DNA from: LMUY01 sp965199105
Lineage (GTDB): Bacteria; Pseudomonadota; Alphaproteobacteria; Acetobacterales; Acetobacteraceae
NCBI GenBank assembly: GCA_965199105.1
Contig: CBDAQO010000002.1
Location: forward strand, 3,162,001-3,226,000
Direction: 5' to 3'
DNA length: 64,000 bases
In this document: in pieces, positions 11,126 to 17,769 of the stretch
Numbering within the stretch: position 1 is the stretch's first letter
How the letters are laid out: every line of letters starts with the position of its first letter
Position numbers and translations under genes: made by a program
Notes under the pieces: model-generated
The model's input: only the letters and a program-made list of their open reading frames with translations
Databases searched by the model: none
Told to the model about the DNA's origin: nothing

Positions 11126-11886
11126 ATCGGCGCCAGCTCCACCGCCAGTGTGTCGAGCGTGAAGCTGCCGTCCGGCTCGATGGCGAAATGCGCCCGCACC
11201 GCCTCCGACGCGCCGCGCTGCAGCGACCGCATGGCGGCGATGTGCTCGGGCGGCGTGTTCATCCGCTGCACCCAGGCGGTGAAATCCAGCCGCAACCGCC
11301 GGGTCAGCAGCGACACCGGGGTGAGCCCGGCGGCGGCCAAGGCGGCGAGCCACTCCGCCGGGCTGTAGTTACGGCCGTGCGACGGGTCGCGCAGCAGCTC
11401 GATGGTCTGCAGGAAGGTGTCCAGCAAAGCGGGCCCGGGGGAAATCGTGTCCATCACCAAGGCGCGGCCGGTGGGGGACAGCACCCGCCGCAGCTCGCGC
11501 AACCCGGCGGCGAAGTCGCGCCAGTGATGGGCGGAAAACCGGGTCGCCACCAGGTCGAATGCGGCGTCGGCGAACGGCAGGTGTTCGGCCGCACCTTGCT
11601 GGGTGCGGATGTTGGCCAGGCCACGCCGCGCGGCCTCGGCTGCGACGGCTTCCAGCATGGTCGGCGTGAGGTCGCAGGCGGTCACCTCCGCCATGTGCGG
11701 CGCTAGGCGGTAGGCGACGTGGCCGCCGCCGCAGCCGAGGTCTAGCGCGTGCAGCCCGGCGTGGCGGCGCGCCCAGGCGTCGAGTTGGTCCAAGTCCTCG
11801 CCCGCGGCGTGGGTCGCGCTGGCGACATAGGCGGCGGCCTGGCCGGAATATTGCGCGGTGACGACGGCCTCGTGGCTGCGGCTCAT
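11122..11886 (-). CDS. SAM-dependent class I methyltransferase
   Basis: The product has 254 residues and a Rossmann methyltransferase fold. Motif I is ALDLGCGGGHVAY near residue 47, motif II is VTACDLTPTML, and the post-motif block LPFADAAFDLVATRFSAHHW is typical of the UbiE/COQ5-like Methyltransf_11 group. The ATG at 11886 has AGGAGG at good spacing. The substrate cannot be inferred. It is convergent with the VTT-domain gene and divergent from the secreted hydrolase gene. Confidence 0.88.
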   Translation of the reverse strand: MSRSHEAVVTAQYSGQAAAYVASATHAAGEDLDQLDAWARRHAGLHALDLGCGGGHVAYRLAPHMAEVTACDLTPTMLEAVAAEAARRGLANIRTQQGAAEHLPFADAAFDLVATRFSAHHWRDFAAGLRELRRVLSPTGRALVMDTISPGPALLDTFLQTIELLRDPSHGRNYSPAEWLAALAAAGLTPVSLLTRRLRLDFTAWVQRMNTPPEHIAAMRSLQRGASEAVRAHFAIEPDGSFTLDTLAVELAPI

Positions 11887-11961
11887 GCAAAGCCTCCTGA
11901 CTTCGGTGCCGGCCTCCCGTATGGGACGCTGGCGGCCGAGCTTGCAACAACGGAGCCTCCT

Positions 11962-12966
11962 GTGACGTGCAGAATGAAGCTGGCTGCCCTCTGTTTGGCG
12001 GCGCTCACGCTGTCCGGGCCGGCTGCCCACGCCGCGAGCCCAGCGGCCAAGCCGGTGAAGGTGGTGGCGCCGGACCGGCTTGCGGTGGGGGATGCCGTGT
12101 TGCCGCTCTACCTGTCGCAAGATTGGTCGCACCCGCTGCCCGCCGTCACGCGCGCCGTGCTGGTGCTGCACGGGCATTTGCGCAACGCCCGCAGCTACTA
12201 CCGCGACGCCCTCTCCGCCCTGGCCGCCGCCGGGCCGGGCGGGCGAGGCAGCCTGATGATCGCGCCCCAGTTCCTCGCCAACGTCGACGTGGCCGCCAAC
12301 GGCTTGCCGCCCGAGACGCTGCATTGGCGGTCGGACGAATGGGAGGGCGGCGACCCGGCGGCCGGCCCGAGCAGTGCCAGCTCGTTCGACGCGCTCGACG
12401 CGATCTTGGCCCGGCTGGCCGACCGCCGGCTGTTCCCGGCGCTGCGCACGGTGGTGGTGGCGGGGCATTCCGGCGGCGCCCAGGTGGTCCAGCGCTACGC
12501 CATCGCCGGCAAGGCTGCTGCCGCACTGCAGGCGGCCGGGGTGGGCGTGCGCTACGTGGTCGCCAACCCGTCGTCCTACGCCTACTTCGACGCCAACCGG
12601 CCGCTGCCGCCCGCCGCATCGTCATGCCCGCGCTACAACGACTGGAAATACGGCATGGACCACCGGCCGCCCTACTTGGTCGACCCGGCGCCGCAGCAGC
12701 TCGAATCCGACTACATCCTGCGCGACGTGACCTACCTTGTCGGGGACCTGGACCGGAACCCGGAGGAGCCCGCGCTCGACCGCAGTTGCATGGCCGAGGC
12801 GCAGGGCGCCAACCGGTACGATCGGGCCATGAACTACGTCCGCATGTTGCGCGCGCGGGACGGCGACCGAGTGCGGCACCGCCTGGTGGAGGTTCCCGGC
12901 GTGGGGCATGACGGCGCGGCGATGTTCAACTCCCCGGCCGGGCTGGCCGCGTTGTTCGGCGGCTAG
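11962..12966 (+). CDS. Secreted alpha/beta hydrolase
   Basis: A signal peptide (MKLAALCLAALTLSGPAAHA) leads an alpha/beta-hydrolase domain. VLVLHGHLRNARSYY is the oxyanion-hole region, VVVAGHSGGAQVVQ is the nucleophile elbow with the active serine, and VPGVGHDGAAMF holds the likely catalytic histidine. Cys pairs in the mature part may form disulfides. I use the GTG at 11962 because GGAG lies seven bases before it; the ATG at 11974 would give a slightly shorter signal peptide. The substrate is unknown; esterase or peptidase activity is possible. It stands alone, divergent from the methyltransferase gene. Confidence 0.8.
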   Translation: MTCRMKLAALCLAALTLSGPAAHAASPAAKPVKVVAPDRLAVGDAVLPLYLSQDWSHPLPAVTRAVLVLHGHLRNARSYYRDALSALAAAGPGGRGSLMIAPQFLANVDVAANGLPPETLHWRSDEWEGGDPAAGPSSASSFDALDAILARLADRRLFPALRTVVVAGHSGGAQVVQRYAIAGKAAAALQAAGVGVRYVVANPSSYAYFDANRPLPPAASSCPRYNDWKYGMDHRPPYLVDPAPQQLESDYILRDVTYLVGDLDRNPEEPALDRSCMAEAQGANRYDRAMNYVRMLRARDGDRVRHRLVEVPGVGHDGAAMFNSPAGLAALFGG

Positions 12967-13039
12967 CACCGGGAGGGGTCCGCGGTAGCGCGACAGCGGG
13001 ACCTGCCCTAAGGGTGGGGCATTCTTCAAGGAGTGTCCG

Positions 13040-13438
13040 ATGCCGTCGATTCGCCCGTTGTTGGTTGCTGCCTTGCTGGCGCTCACCGCTGGCCCCGCTT
13101 TCGCGCAGGGCGGTCTCCGCTTGGCCGCGGCGAGCCCTTCGGCCGCCACCACGCCCACCCCAGCGCCCAGCGCCACACCCAGCGCTCCTGCCACCAGCGC
13201 TCCTGCCACCAGCGCTCCTGCCACCAGCGCTCCTGCGACGCCTAGCGCTCCCACTGCCGCAGCGGGCAGCGCCACGGCGCATCCGGGCGATGTCTGGGTC
13301 AACACGTCGACCAAGAAGTACCACTGCGCCGGGTCGCGCAGCTACGGCAAGACCAAGCGAGGCGCCTACATGACCGAAGCGGCGGCGAAGTCGTCTGGCG
13401 CGACGGCGGCCGGCGGCAAGGCTTGCACGAAGTCCTAA
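13040..13438 (+). CDS. Small secreted protein with Ser/Ala/Pro/Thr-rich linker and Cys-containing C-terminal domain
   Basis: The 132-residue product has a signal peptide (cleavage near AFAQ), then a linker with repeated SAPAT units, then a compact C-terminal domain. That domain (residues about 85-132) reads VWVNTSTKKYHC, GSRSYGKTKRG, YMTEAAAKSSGA and ends in GGKACTKS. The arrangement Val-Trp-Val-Asn-Thr with a Tyr-His-Cys, then Tyr-Gly-Thr-Lys and a final Cys, resembles a short domain I have seen in many proteobacterial secreted proteins of unknown function. AAGGAG lies six bases before the ATG. A disulfide between the two cysteines is likely. Confidence 0.8.
   Translation: MPSIRPLLVAALLALTAGPAFAQGGLRLAAASPSAATTPTPAPSATPSAPATSAPATSAPATSAPATPSAPTAAAGSATAHPGDVWVNTSTKKYHCAGSRSYGKTKRGAYMTEAAAKSSGATAAGGKACTKS
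13181..13240 (+). repeat. Four 15-bp tandem repeats inside the secreted protein gene
   Basis: The unit AGCGCTCCTGCCACC occurs four times, with the last copy altered at its final bases. It encodes SAPAT and keeps the reading frame. Copy number could vary by replication slippage without disrupting the gene. Confidence 0.85.
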
Positions 13439-13509
13439 TCGGGTAAGGCACGATGTGGCTGCCGAGATAGGCATGCCACAGCGAGCCCGCCCAGAGGCAA
13501 AGAAGCCAT

Positions 13510-13527
13510 CTCTCCCTGGAGAGGGAG
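13510..13527. repeat. CTCTCCC/GGGAG-type intergenic palindrome, copy 1
   Basis: A short imperfect dyad (CTCTCCCTGGAGAGGGAG) in the gap between two plus-strand genes. It belongs to the dispersed family seen at five other intergenic sites in this window. Confidence 0.55.
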
Positions 13528-13604
13528 CTAGGCCGGTGTTGTTGCGTGAGCCGGGTGAGCAAGACGCTTGCCCGGCTGCGCTGCTTGCGCCAGGGTCGCG
13601 GCCA

Positions 13605-14648
13605 ATGGCTGCCGCCGATTTGCCCCTCGCCGTCTCCGTGGCTGACCTCACCCTCACCACCGAACGGCTCCTGCTCCGCCCGCCCGGCGCGGAGGACGCC
13701 GAGCAATTGCACCGACTGGTGAACGACTGGGCGGTGGTCCGCATGCTGTCCACCCTGCCGTTTCCGTATCCCCGCACGCTGACCGACGAGTGGATCGCCT
13801 CCACCGCCGCGCAACGCGAACGCGGCACCGGCTATCACCTGGTGATCGCGGGGAACGAGGACGGGCAGGAACTGGTGATCGGCTGCGTCGGGCTGCGGCT
13901 GGACGGGACGCCGGGTGTGGCCAATCTCGGCTACTGGGTGGGGCGGCGGTTCTGGGGCCACGGCGTGGCGACCGAGGCGGCGGGCCGGGTGGCACGCTGG
14001 GCGCTGGCCAACCTGCCGGTGCGGCGGCTGGAGGCCTATGTCGCGCTGGACAACCCCAATTCGGCCGCCGTGCTGCGCCGCATCGGCATGCGCGAGGTCG
14101 GCACCGGGCGGGAGAGCTTCCTGGCGCGTGGCGGCGAGCACCCGGTGATCCGGTTCGAGGCCACGCGGGAGGATCTGTTCGGCGCGGTGGAGGCGCCGGA
14201 ACCCGCGCCGCAGCCCGCGCTCCAAGCCGCGCCGGGGGCCAAGCCGAGCAAGCCGCTGCTGCTGGTGGCGGCCTGCGCCCTGATCGACACCGACAACCGC
14301 GTGCTGCTGGCGCGGCGGCCGGAAGGTAAGAAGATGGCCGGGCTGTGGGAATTTCCCGGCGGCAAGCTCAACCCGGGGGAGACGCCGGAGCAGGCGCTGA
14401 TCCGCGAGCTGAAGGAAGAGCTGGGGATCGACGTGTCGCAAGCCTGCCTGGCGCCGTTCGCGTTCGCCTCGCACGACTACGCGCGGTTCCATCTGTTGAT
14501 GCCGCTGTTTCTGTGCCGGCGCTGGAAAGGCCTGCCGACCGGGCTCGAGGGCCAGGCGTTGGCCTGGGTGCGGCCTGCCCGGCTCGCCGACTACGACATG
14601 CCGCCAGCCGACAAACCATTGATTCCGTTGTTGAGGGACTTCCTATGA
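13605..14648 (+). CDS. Fused GNAT acetyltransferase and Nudix (deoxy)NTP pyrophosphohydrolase
   Basis: The N-terminal half (residues about 20-185) is a RimJ/RimL-like GNAT domain with LTTERLLLRPP, LGYWVGRRFWGHGVATEA for acetyl-CoA binding and the ALDNPNSAAVLRRIGMR block. The C-terminal half (about 210-347) is a MutT-like Nudix domain with GGKLNPGETPEQALIRELKE, followed by ELGI, which fits the GX5EX7REUXEEXGU box. A Pro/Ala-rich linker joins them. The Nudix part would sanitise oxidised nucleotides; the acetyl acceptor is unknown. The ATG at 13605 begins the conserved part; an extension upstream to 13455 looks non-coding. It overlaps the next gene by four bases (ATGA). Confidence 0.9.
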   Translation: MAAADLPLAVSVADLTLTTERLLLRPPGAEDAEQLHRLVNDWAVVRMLSTLPFPYPRTLTDEWIASTAAQRERGTGYHLVIAGNEDGQELVIGCVGLRLDGTPGVANLGYWVGRRFWGHGVATEAAGRVARWALANLPVRRLEAYVALDNPNSAAVLRRIGMREVGTGRESFLARGGEHPVIRFEATREDLFGAVEAPEPAPQPALQAAPGAKPSKPLLLVAACALIDTDNRVLLARRPEGKKMAGLWEFPGGKLNPGETPEQALIRELKEELGIDVSQACLAPFAFASHDYARFHLLMPLFLCRRWKGLPTGLEGQALAWVRPARLADYDMPPADKPLIPLLRDFL

Positions 14649-15400
14649 CCAACCCCACCGCGTGCCTGCTGGTGATCGGCAACGAGGTGCTGTCCGGCCG
14701 CACGCAGGACGCCAACATCAAGTTCCTCGCGACCCGGCTCGGCGAGCTCGGCATCCCGGTGCGCGAGGTGCGGGTGATCCCGGACGTGGCGGAGACGATC
14801 ATCACCACGGTGAACGAGGTGCGCGCCCGATTCGACCACGTGTTCACCACCGGGGGCATCGGGCCGACGCATGACGATATCACCAGCGAGTGCATCGCCG
14901 CCGCGTTCGGCGTGCCGTGGGAGGTGCACGCGCAGGCGGCGGCCCGGATGGAGGCGCACTACAAGCCGGGCGAGTTCAACGCGGCCCGGCAGCGCATGGC
15001 GACGATGCCGCGCGGGGTGACGCTGATCGAGAACAAGGTCTCGGTCGCGCCGGGCTTCACAATCGGCAACGTGCATGTCATGGCCGGGGTGCCGCGGATC
15101 ATGCAGTCGATGTTCGAAGCGCTGGCGCCGAGCCTGGTGGGTGGGCCGCCGATCGTGTCGCAGGCGGTGCATGCCATCGGGCTGCTCGAGGGCGCGGTGG
15201 CCGAGAGCCTGGGCGCGATCCAGGCCCGCCATCCGGCGCTCGACCTGGGGTCCTACCCGTTCTACCGGGCCAGCGGCAGCGGGGTCGCCCTGGTTGCCAA
15301 AGGCCCGGATGCGGCAGACGCGGCCGCGGCGATCGCCGAGGTGACGGAGGTCATTCGGGGCCTGGGGCTGCAACCGGTGGCAGGCGAGCCGCCGGTTTAA
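14645..15400 (+). CDS. CinA-like/molybdopterin-binding domain protein (COG1058 type)
   Basis: The 251-residue protein corresponds to the N-terminal nucleotide/molybdopterin-binding domain of CinA. It has IGNEVLSGRTQDAN at the start and TTGGIGPTHDDIT, the conserved Gly-rich motif. It lacks the C-terminal nicotinamide-nucleotide amidase domain of full-length CinA, as do many single-domain homologues. The ATG overlaps the stop of the GNAT-Nudix gene, so the two are translated together and may share a role in nucleotide housekeeping. The function of short homologues is not settled. Confidence 0.88.
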   Translation: MTNPTACLLVIGNEVLSGRTQDANIKFLATRLGELGIPVREVRVIPDVAETIITTVNEVRARFDHVFTTGGIGPTHDDITSECIAAAFGVPWEVHAQAAARMEAHYKPGEFNAARQRMATMPRGVTLIENKVSVAPGFTIGNVHVMAGVPRIMQSMFEALAPSLVGGPPIVSQAVHAIGLLEGAVAESLGAIQARHPALDLGSYPFYRASGSGVALVAKGPDAADAAAAIAEVTEVIRGLGLQPVAGEPPV

Positions 15401-15728
15401 CACCTGCCGGCCGAATGGCGCCGAGCCGTGGGTCCGCTGCATGGCACGTGGCCGGATGCGTCCAGCGCAGCAACACGGGCTCGCCGGGTTCGACACCGTT
15501 GCTGGTCAACCAGCGATGCAGGCAATACTCGCTGTAGGTGACCTCCCGGCTGGTGCCCTCCCCGTGGGCGCCGTCGGCGTTGGTCTCGTGCCGCCGGGCG
15601 ACCACAGCCAGCAAGATCGCGTCGGCGTTACCCGGGCAAGGCTTGAGGGCGAGGTATTCACCGCCCTCCCGAACTTCGGCAGGCGCATGCGCAAGGTCAA
15701 AGATTCTGATCGACCGCGATTCCGACAC
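15351..15728 (-). CDS. Hypothetical protein
   Basis: A 125-residue frame from a GTG at 15728, with AAAGG about ten bases upstream. The central part, with GGEYLALKPCPGNADAILLAVVARR and TYSEYCLHRWL, has balanced composition unlike the shadow frames around it. There is no signal peptide or recognised domain. The last 17 codons overlap the end of the convergent CinA-like gene. An ATG at 15842 would extend the N-terminus, but that part reads like non-coding sequence. It may be real; support is limited to composition and start context. Confidence 0.45.
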   Translation of the reverse strand: MSESRSIRIFDLAHAPAEVREGGEYLALKPCPGNADAILLAVVARRHETNADGAHGEGTSREVTYSEYCLHRWLTSNGVEPGEPVLLRWTHPATCHAADPRLGAIRPAGVKPAARLPPVAAPGPE

Positions 15729-15894
15729 CCGGCGCGTGCCTTTGTTGGTAACACAGGCGTTTTTAGGGCATTGGCGAGACCGCACGAGCCCGAGCCTGAT
15801 GTGGCGCGACTGTGGTGCACGCCATACACATGGCGCGGTCAAACCCGCGTGTTGCCGCCGGGGCGGTGCACGGCGAAACCTATGAACCTGGGGA

Positions 15895-15970
15895 TGGTGG
15901 GCCCGGTGGGGCTCGAACCCACGGCCCCAAGATTAAAAGTCTCGTGCTCTACCAACTGAGCTACAGGCCC
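15895..15970 (-). tRNA. tRNA-Lys (anticodon TTT)
   Basis: On the minus strand the sequence starts GGGCCTGTAGCTCAGTTGG, has the anticodon loop CTTTTAA with TTT, the T-arm GGTTCGAGCCC, and ends GGGCCC-A-CCA. The 7-bp acceptor stem pairs fully with one G-U. The CCA end is encoded. It lies alone between a hypothetical gene and a lipoprotein gene. Confidence 0.98.
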
Positions 15971-16074
15971 GCCGGCGCTCCGCCTAGCCGCCAGCGGGCG
16001 TTTCGTCAAATCGGAACGCAGATTGGCACGACGAGGCCCTGCTGGTGCCGAAGCCTGCCAGCAGGGCCGCGCGG

Positions 16075-16461
16075 TCAGCTCGCCTTGCGCAGGTCGTAAA
16101 CCTTGTGGCAGGAGCCCGTGTTGGTGCGGGCAACCATCTCATTGTTGGTGATCTTGCCGGTGAACCAAACGGCGGAGTTGCTGTTCGGCACCGGGCTAGA
16201 CGCGACGAACGAGCCATCCTTGGCAACCGGAGCGTAGAGCTGACCGGTCGGGCTGTCGGTCCACACCACGCTGCCGTTCTCCACCGCAAGCTTGGCGGGC
16301 ACAGGGATCGTGCTGGGGCAGCTTGCGGCCGCGACGTGGGTCTGGTTGACCGTGCCGTTGTAGGTGCCGTCGAACGCGGTCGTCTGCGTTCCACGGGCAG
16401 AGAAGTCGGCACAGGCGCCAAGGGTCAGCAGAAGGGCAACGGGAGCAAGAAAGCGGCGCAT
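16075..16461 (-). CDS. Small lipoprotein of unknown function
   Basis: The 128-residue product begins MRRFLAPVALLLTLGAC, a signal peptide ending in a lipobox (Leu-Gly-Ala-Cys) at Cys17, so it should be lipidated and exported. The mature part starts with FDGTYNGTVNQT and alternates short beta-like stretches. Two further cysteines (in AASCPST and GSCHKVYD) could form a disulfide. This layout is common among small alphaproteobacterial outer-membrane lipoproteins. No family name is assigned. It stands alone between tRNA-Lys and the cyclophilin gene; 173 bp upstream hold no other gene. Confidence 0.75.
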   Translation of the reverse strand: MRRFLAPVALLLTLGACADFSARGTQTTAFDGTYNGTVNQTHVAAASCPSTIPVPAKLAVENGSVVWTDSPTGQLYAPVAKDGSFVASSPVPNSNSAVWFTGKITNNEMVARTNTGSCHKVYDLRKAS

Positions 16462-16634
16462 GGAGGCAGATCCTCATGAATGGACGACATCGCTATCCAG
16501 ACATGAAGTTTGCGTGATCGCAAGCCGATAACGGTTGGCTCTCAAAACAAGCGGTGGGTGTGTCCAGCGGGATACGGTCAGAACAATATCGCTCGCACCA
16601 CACCGCCGGCAGCACCGCCGTGGCGAGCTGTGGC

Positions 16635-17204
16635 CTAGGCGTTTTCTTCCGCAGCAACGCGCATCTTGATGATCTTGTCTGGATTGCTGACGCTGCCGCT
16701 GCTGCCGGCGCCCTTCTTGATCTCGTCTACGTAGTCCATGCCGGACACGACCTGGCCCCAGATTGTATATTGACCATCCAGGAACGGCGCGGGGGCAAGA
16801 CAGATGAAGAATTGGCTGTTGGCCGTGTTCGGGTCCTGCGTGCGGGCCGCGCCGACGGTTCCGCGCAGGAAGTGCGCCGTGTTGCTGAACTCGGCCGCCA
16901 AATCGGGGTATTTGCTGCCGCCGGTGCCGCTGCCGCTCGGGTCGCCGCCTTGCGCCATGAACCCGTCGATCACGCGATGGAACGGCGTGCCGTCGTAGAA
17001 GTGCTCGTGGCAGAGCATTTTCACCCGCTCGACGTGCTTGGGCGCCAAGTCCGGCCGCAGGCGGATCACCACGCGGCCGTTCTTGAGGTCCAGGTAGACG
17101 GTGTTCTGCGGGTCCAGCGGTGTTTGCGCGTTGCTGTCTGCAGGGGTCAGGTCGCTCATCAAAGATCCGATCGCAAGCGTGAGGAGGAAGGCACGGCGGT
17201 CCAT
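16635..17204 (-). CDS. Exported cyclophilin-type peptidyl-prolyl isomerase
   Basis: The 189-residue product is a cyclophilin with an N-terminal signal-like segment (MDRRAFLLTLAIGSLM) and then the catalytic domain. Visible motifs are FYDGTPFHRVIDGFMAQGGDP with the catalytic Arg, GTVGAARTQDPNTANSQFFI and a final WGQVVSGMDYVDEI. It would catalyse proline isomerisation in the periplasm or at the membrane. A later start (Met16) would give a cytosolic protein. GGAG eight bases before the 17204 ATG supports the long form. It is 19 bp downstream of coaD on the same strand, so probably in its operon. Confidence 0.9.
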   Translation of the reverse strand: MDRRAFLLTLAIGSLMSDLTPADSNAQTPLDPQNTVYLDLKNGRVVIRLRPDLAPKHVERVKMLCHEHFYDGTPFHRVIDGFMAQGGDPSGSGTGGSKYPDLAAEFSNTAHFLRGTVGAARTQDPNTANSQFFICLAPAPFLDGQYTIWGQVVSGMDYVDEIKKGAGSSGSVSNPDKIIKMRVAAEENA

Positions 17205-17223
17205 CTTGGGTGCTCCGGAAAGG

Positions 17224-17769
17224 TCAGTCAGGCGCCCGCACGCGCGCCAGCGTGCGTTCGAGCGTGAGCGGCGGGACGAAGGAGGAGACGTCCCCACCCA
17301 GGCGGGCGATCTCCTTGACGAAGCGCGACGAAATGAATTGATGCGTTTCGCTGGCGGTGAGGAACACGGTTTCGATGCCCGGGTCCATGCGGTAGTTCAT
17401 GCCGGCCATCTGGAACTCGTAGTCGAAGTCGGACACGGCGCGCAGGCCGCGGATGATCACGCTTGCGCCATTGCTGCGGGCGAAGTCGATCAGCAGCCCG
17501 GTGAAGCTGGTGACCTCGATGCTGGTGCCGGTGCGCTGGGCGATGGCGTCGGTCTCCGCCCGCACCAGCTCAATGCGCTCCTCGATGGGAAACAGCGGCC
17601 CCTTGCCGGCGCTGGCGGCGACGCCCACCACGAGGCGGTCCAGGATGCGGGCGGCGCGGCCGATGATATCGAGGTGGCCGTTGGTCACCGGGTCGAACGT
17701 GCCGGGATAGATCGCGGTGTGCCGCCGCAGCGAACCCGGCGGGGACGGCTCAGGCGAGGGAGTCGTCAT
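17224..17769 (-). CDS. coaD: Phosphopantetheine adenylyltransferase
   Basis: CoaD joins ATP to 4'-phosphopantetheine in the fourth step of coenzyme A synthesis. The 181-residue product has YPGTFDPVTNGHLD with the nucleotidyltransferase TxGH motif and the later HQFISSRFVKEIA block. The ATG at 17769 lies inside the last codons of gyrA (20-base overlap), so translation is coupled to gyrA. The first 15 residues are Pro/Ser-rich and non-conserved. The cyclophilin gene follows. Confidence 0.95.
   Translation of the reverse strand: MTTPSPEPSPPGSLRRHTAIYPGTFDPVTNGHLDIIGRAARILDRLVVGVAASAGKGPLFPIEERIELVRAETDAIAQRTGTSIEVTSFTGLLIDFARSNGASVIIRGLRAVSDFDYEFQMAGMNYRMDPGIETVFLTASETHQFISSRFVKEIARLGGDVSSFVPPLTLERTLARVRAPD

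Noticed and set aside
15441..15959. Plus-strand frame of 172 codons running into tRNA-Lys
   Set aside because: It overlaps the tRNA region and is the mirror of the more protein-like minus-strand frame.
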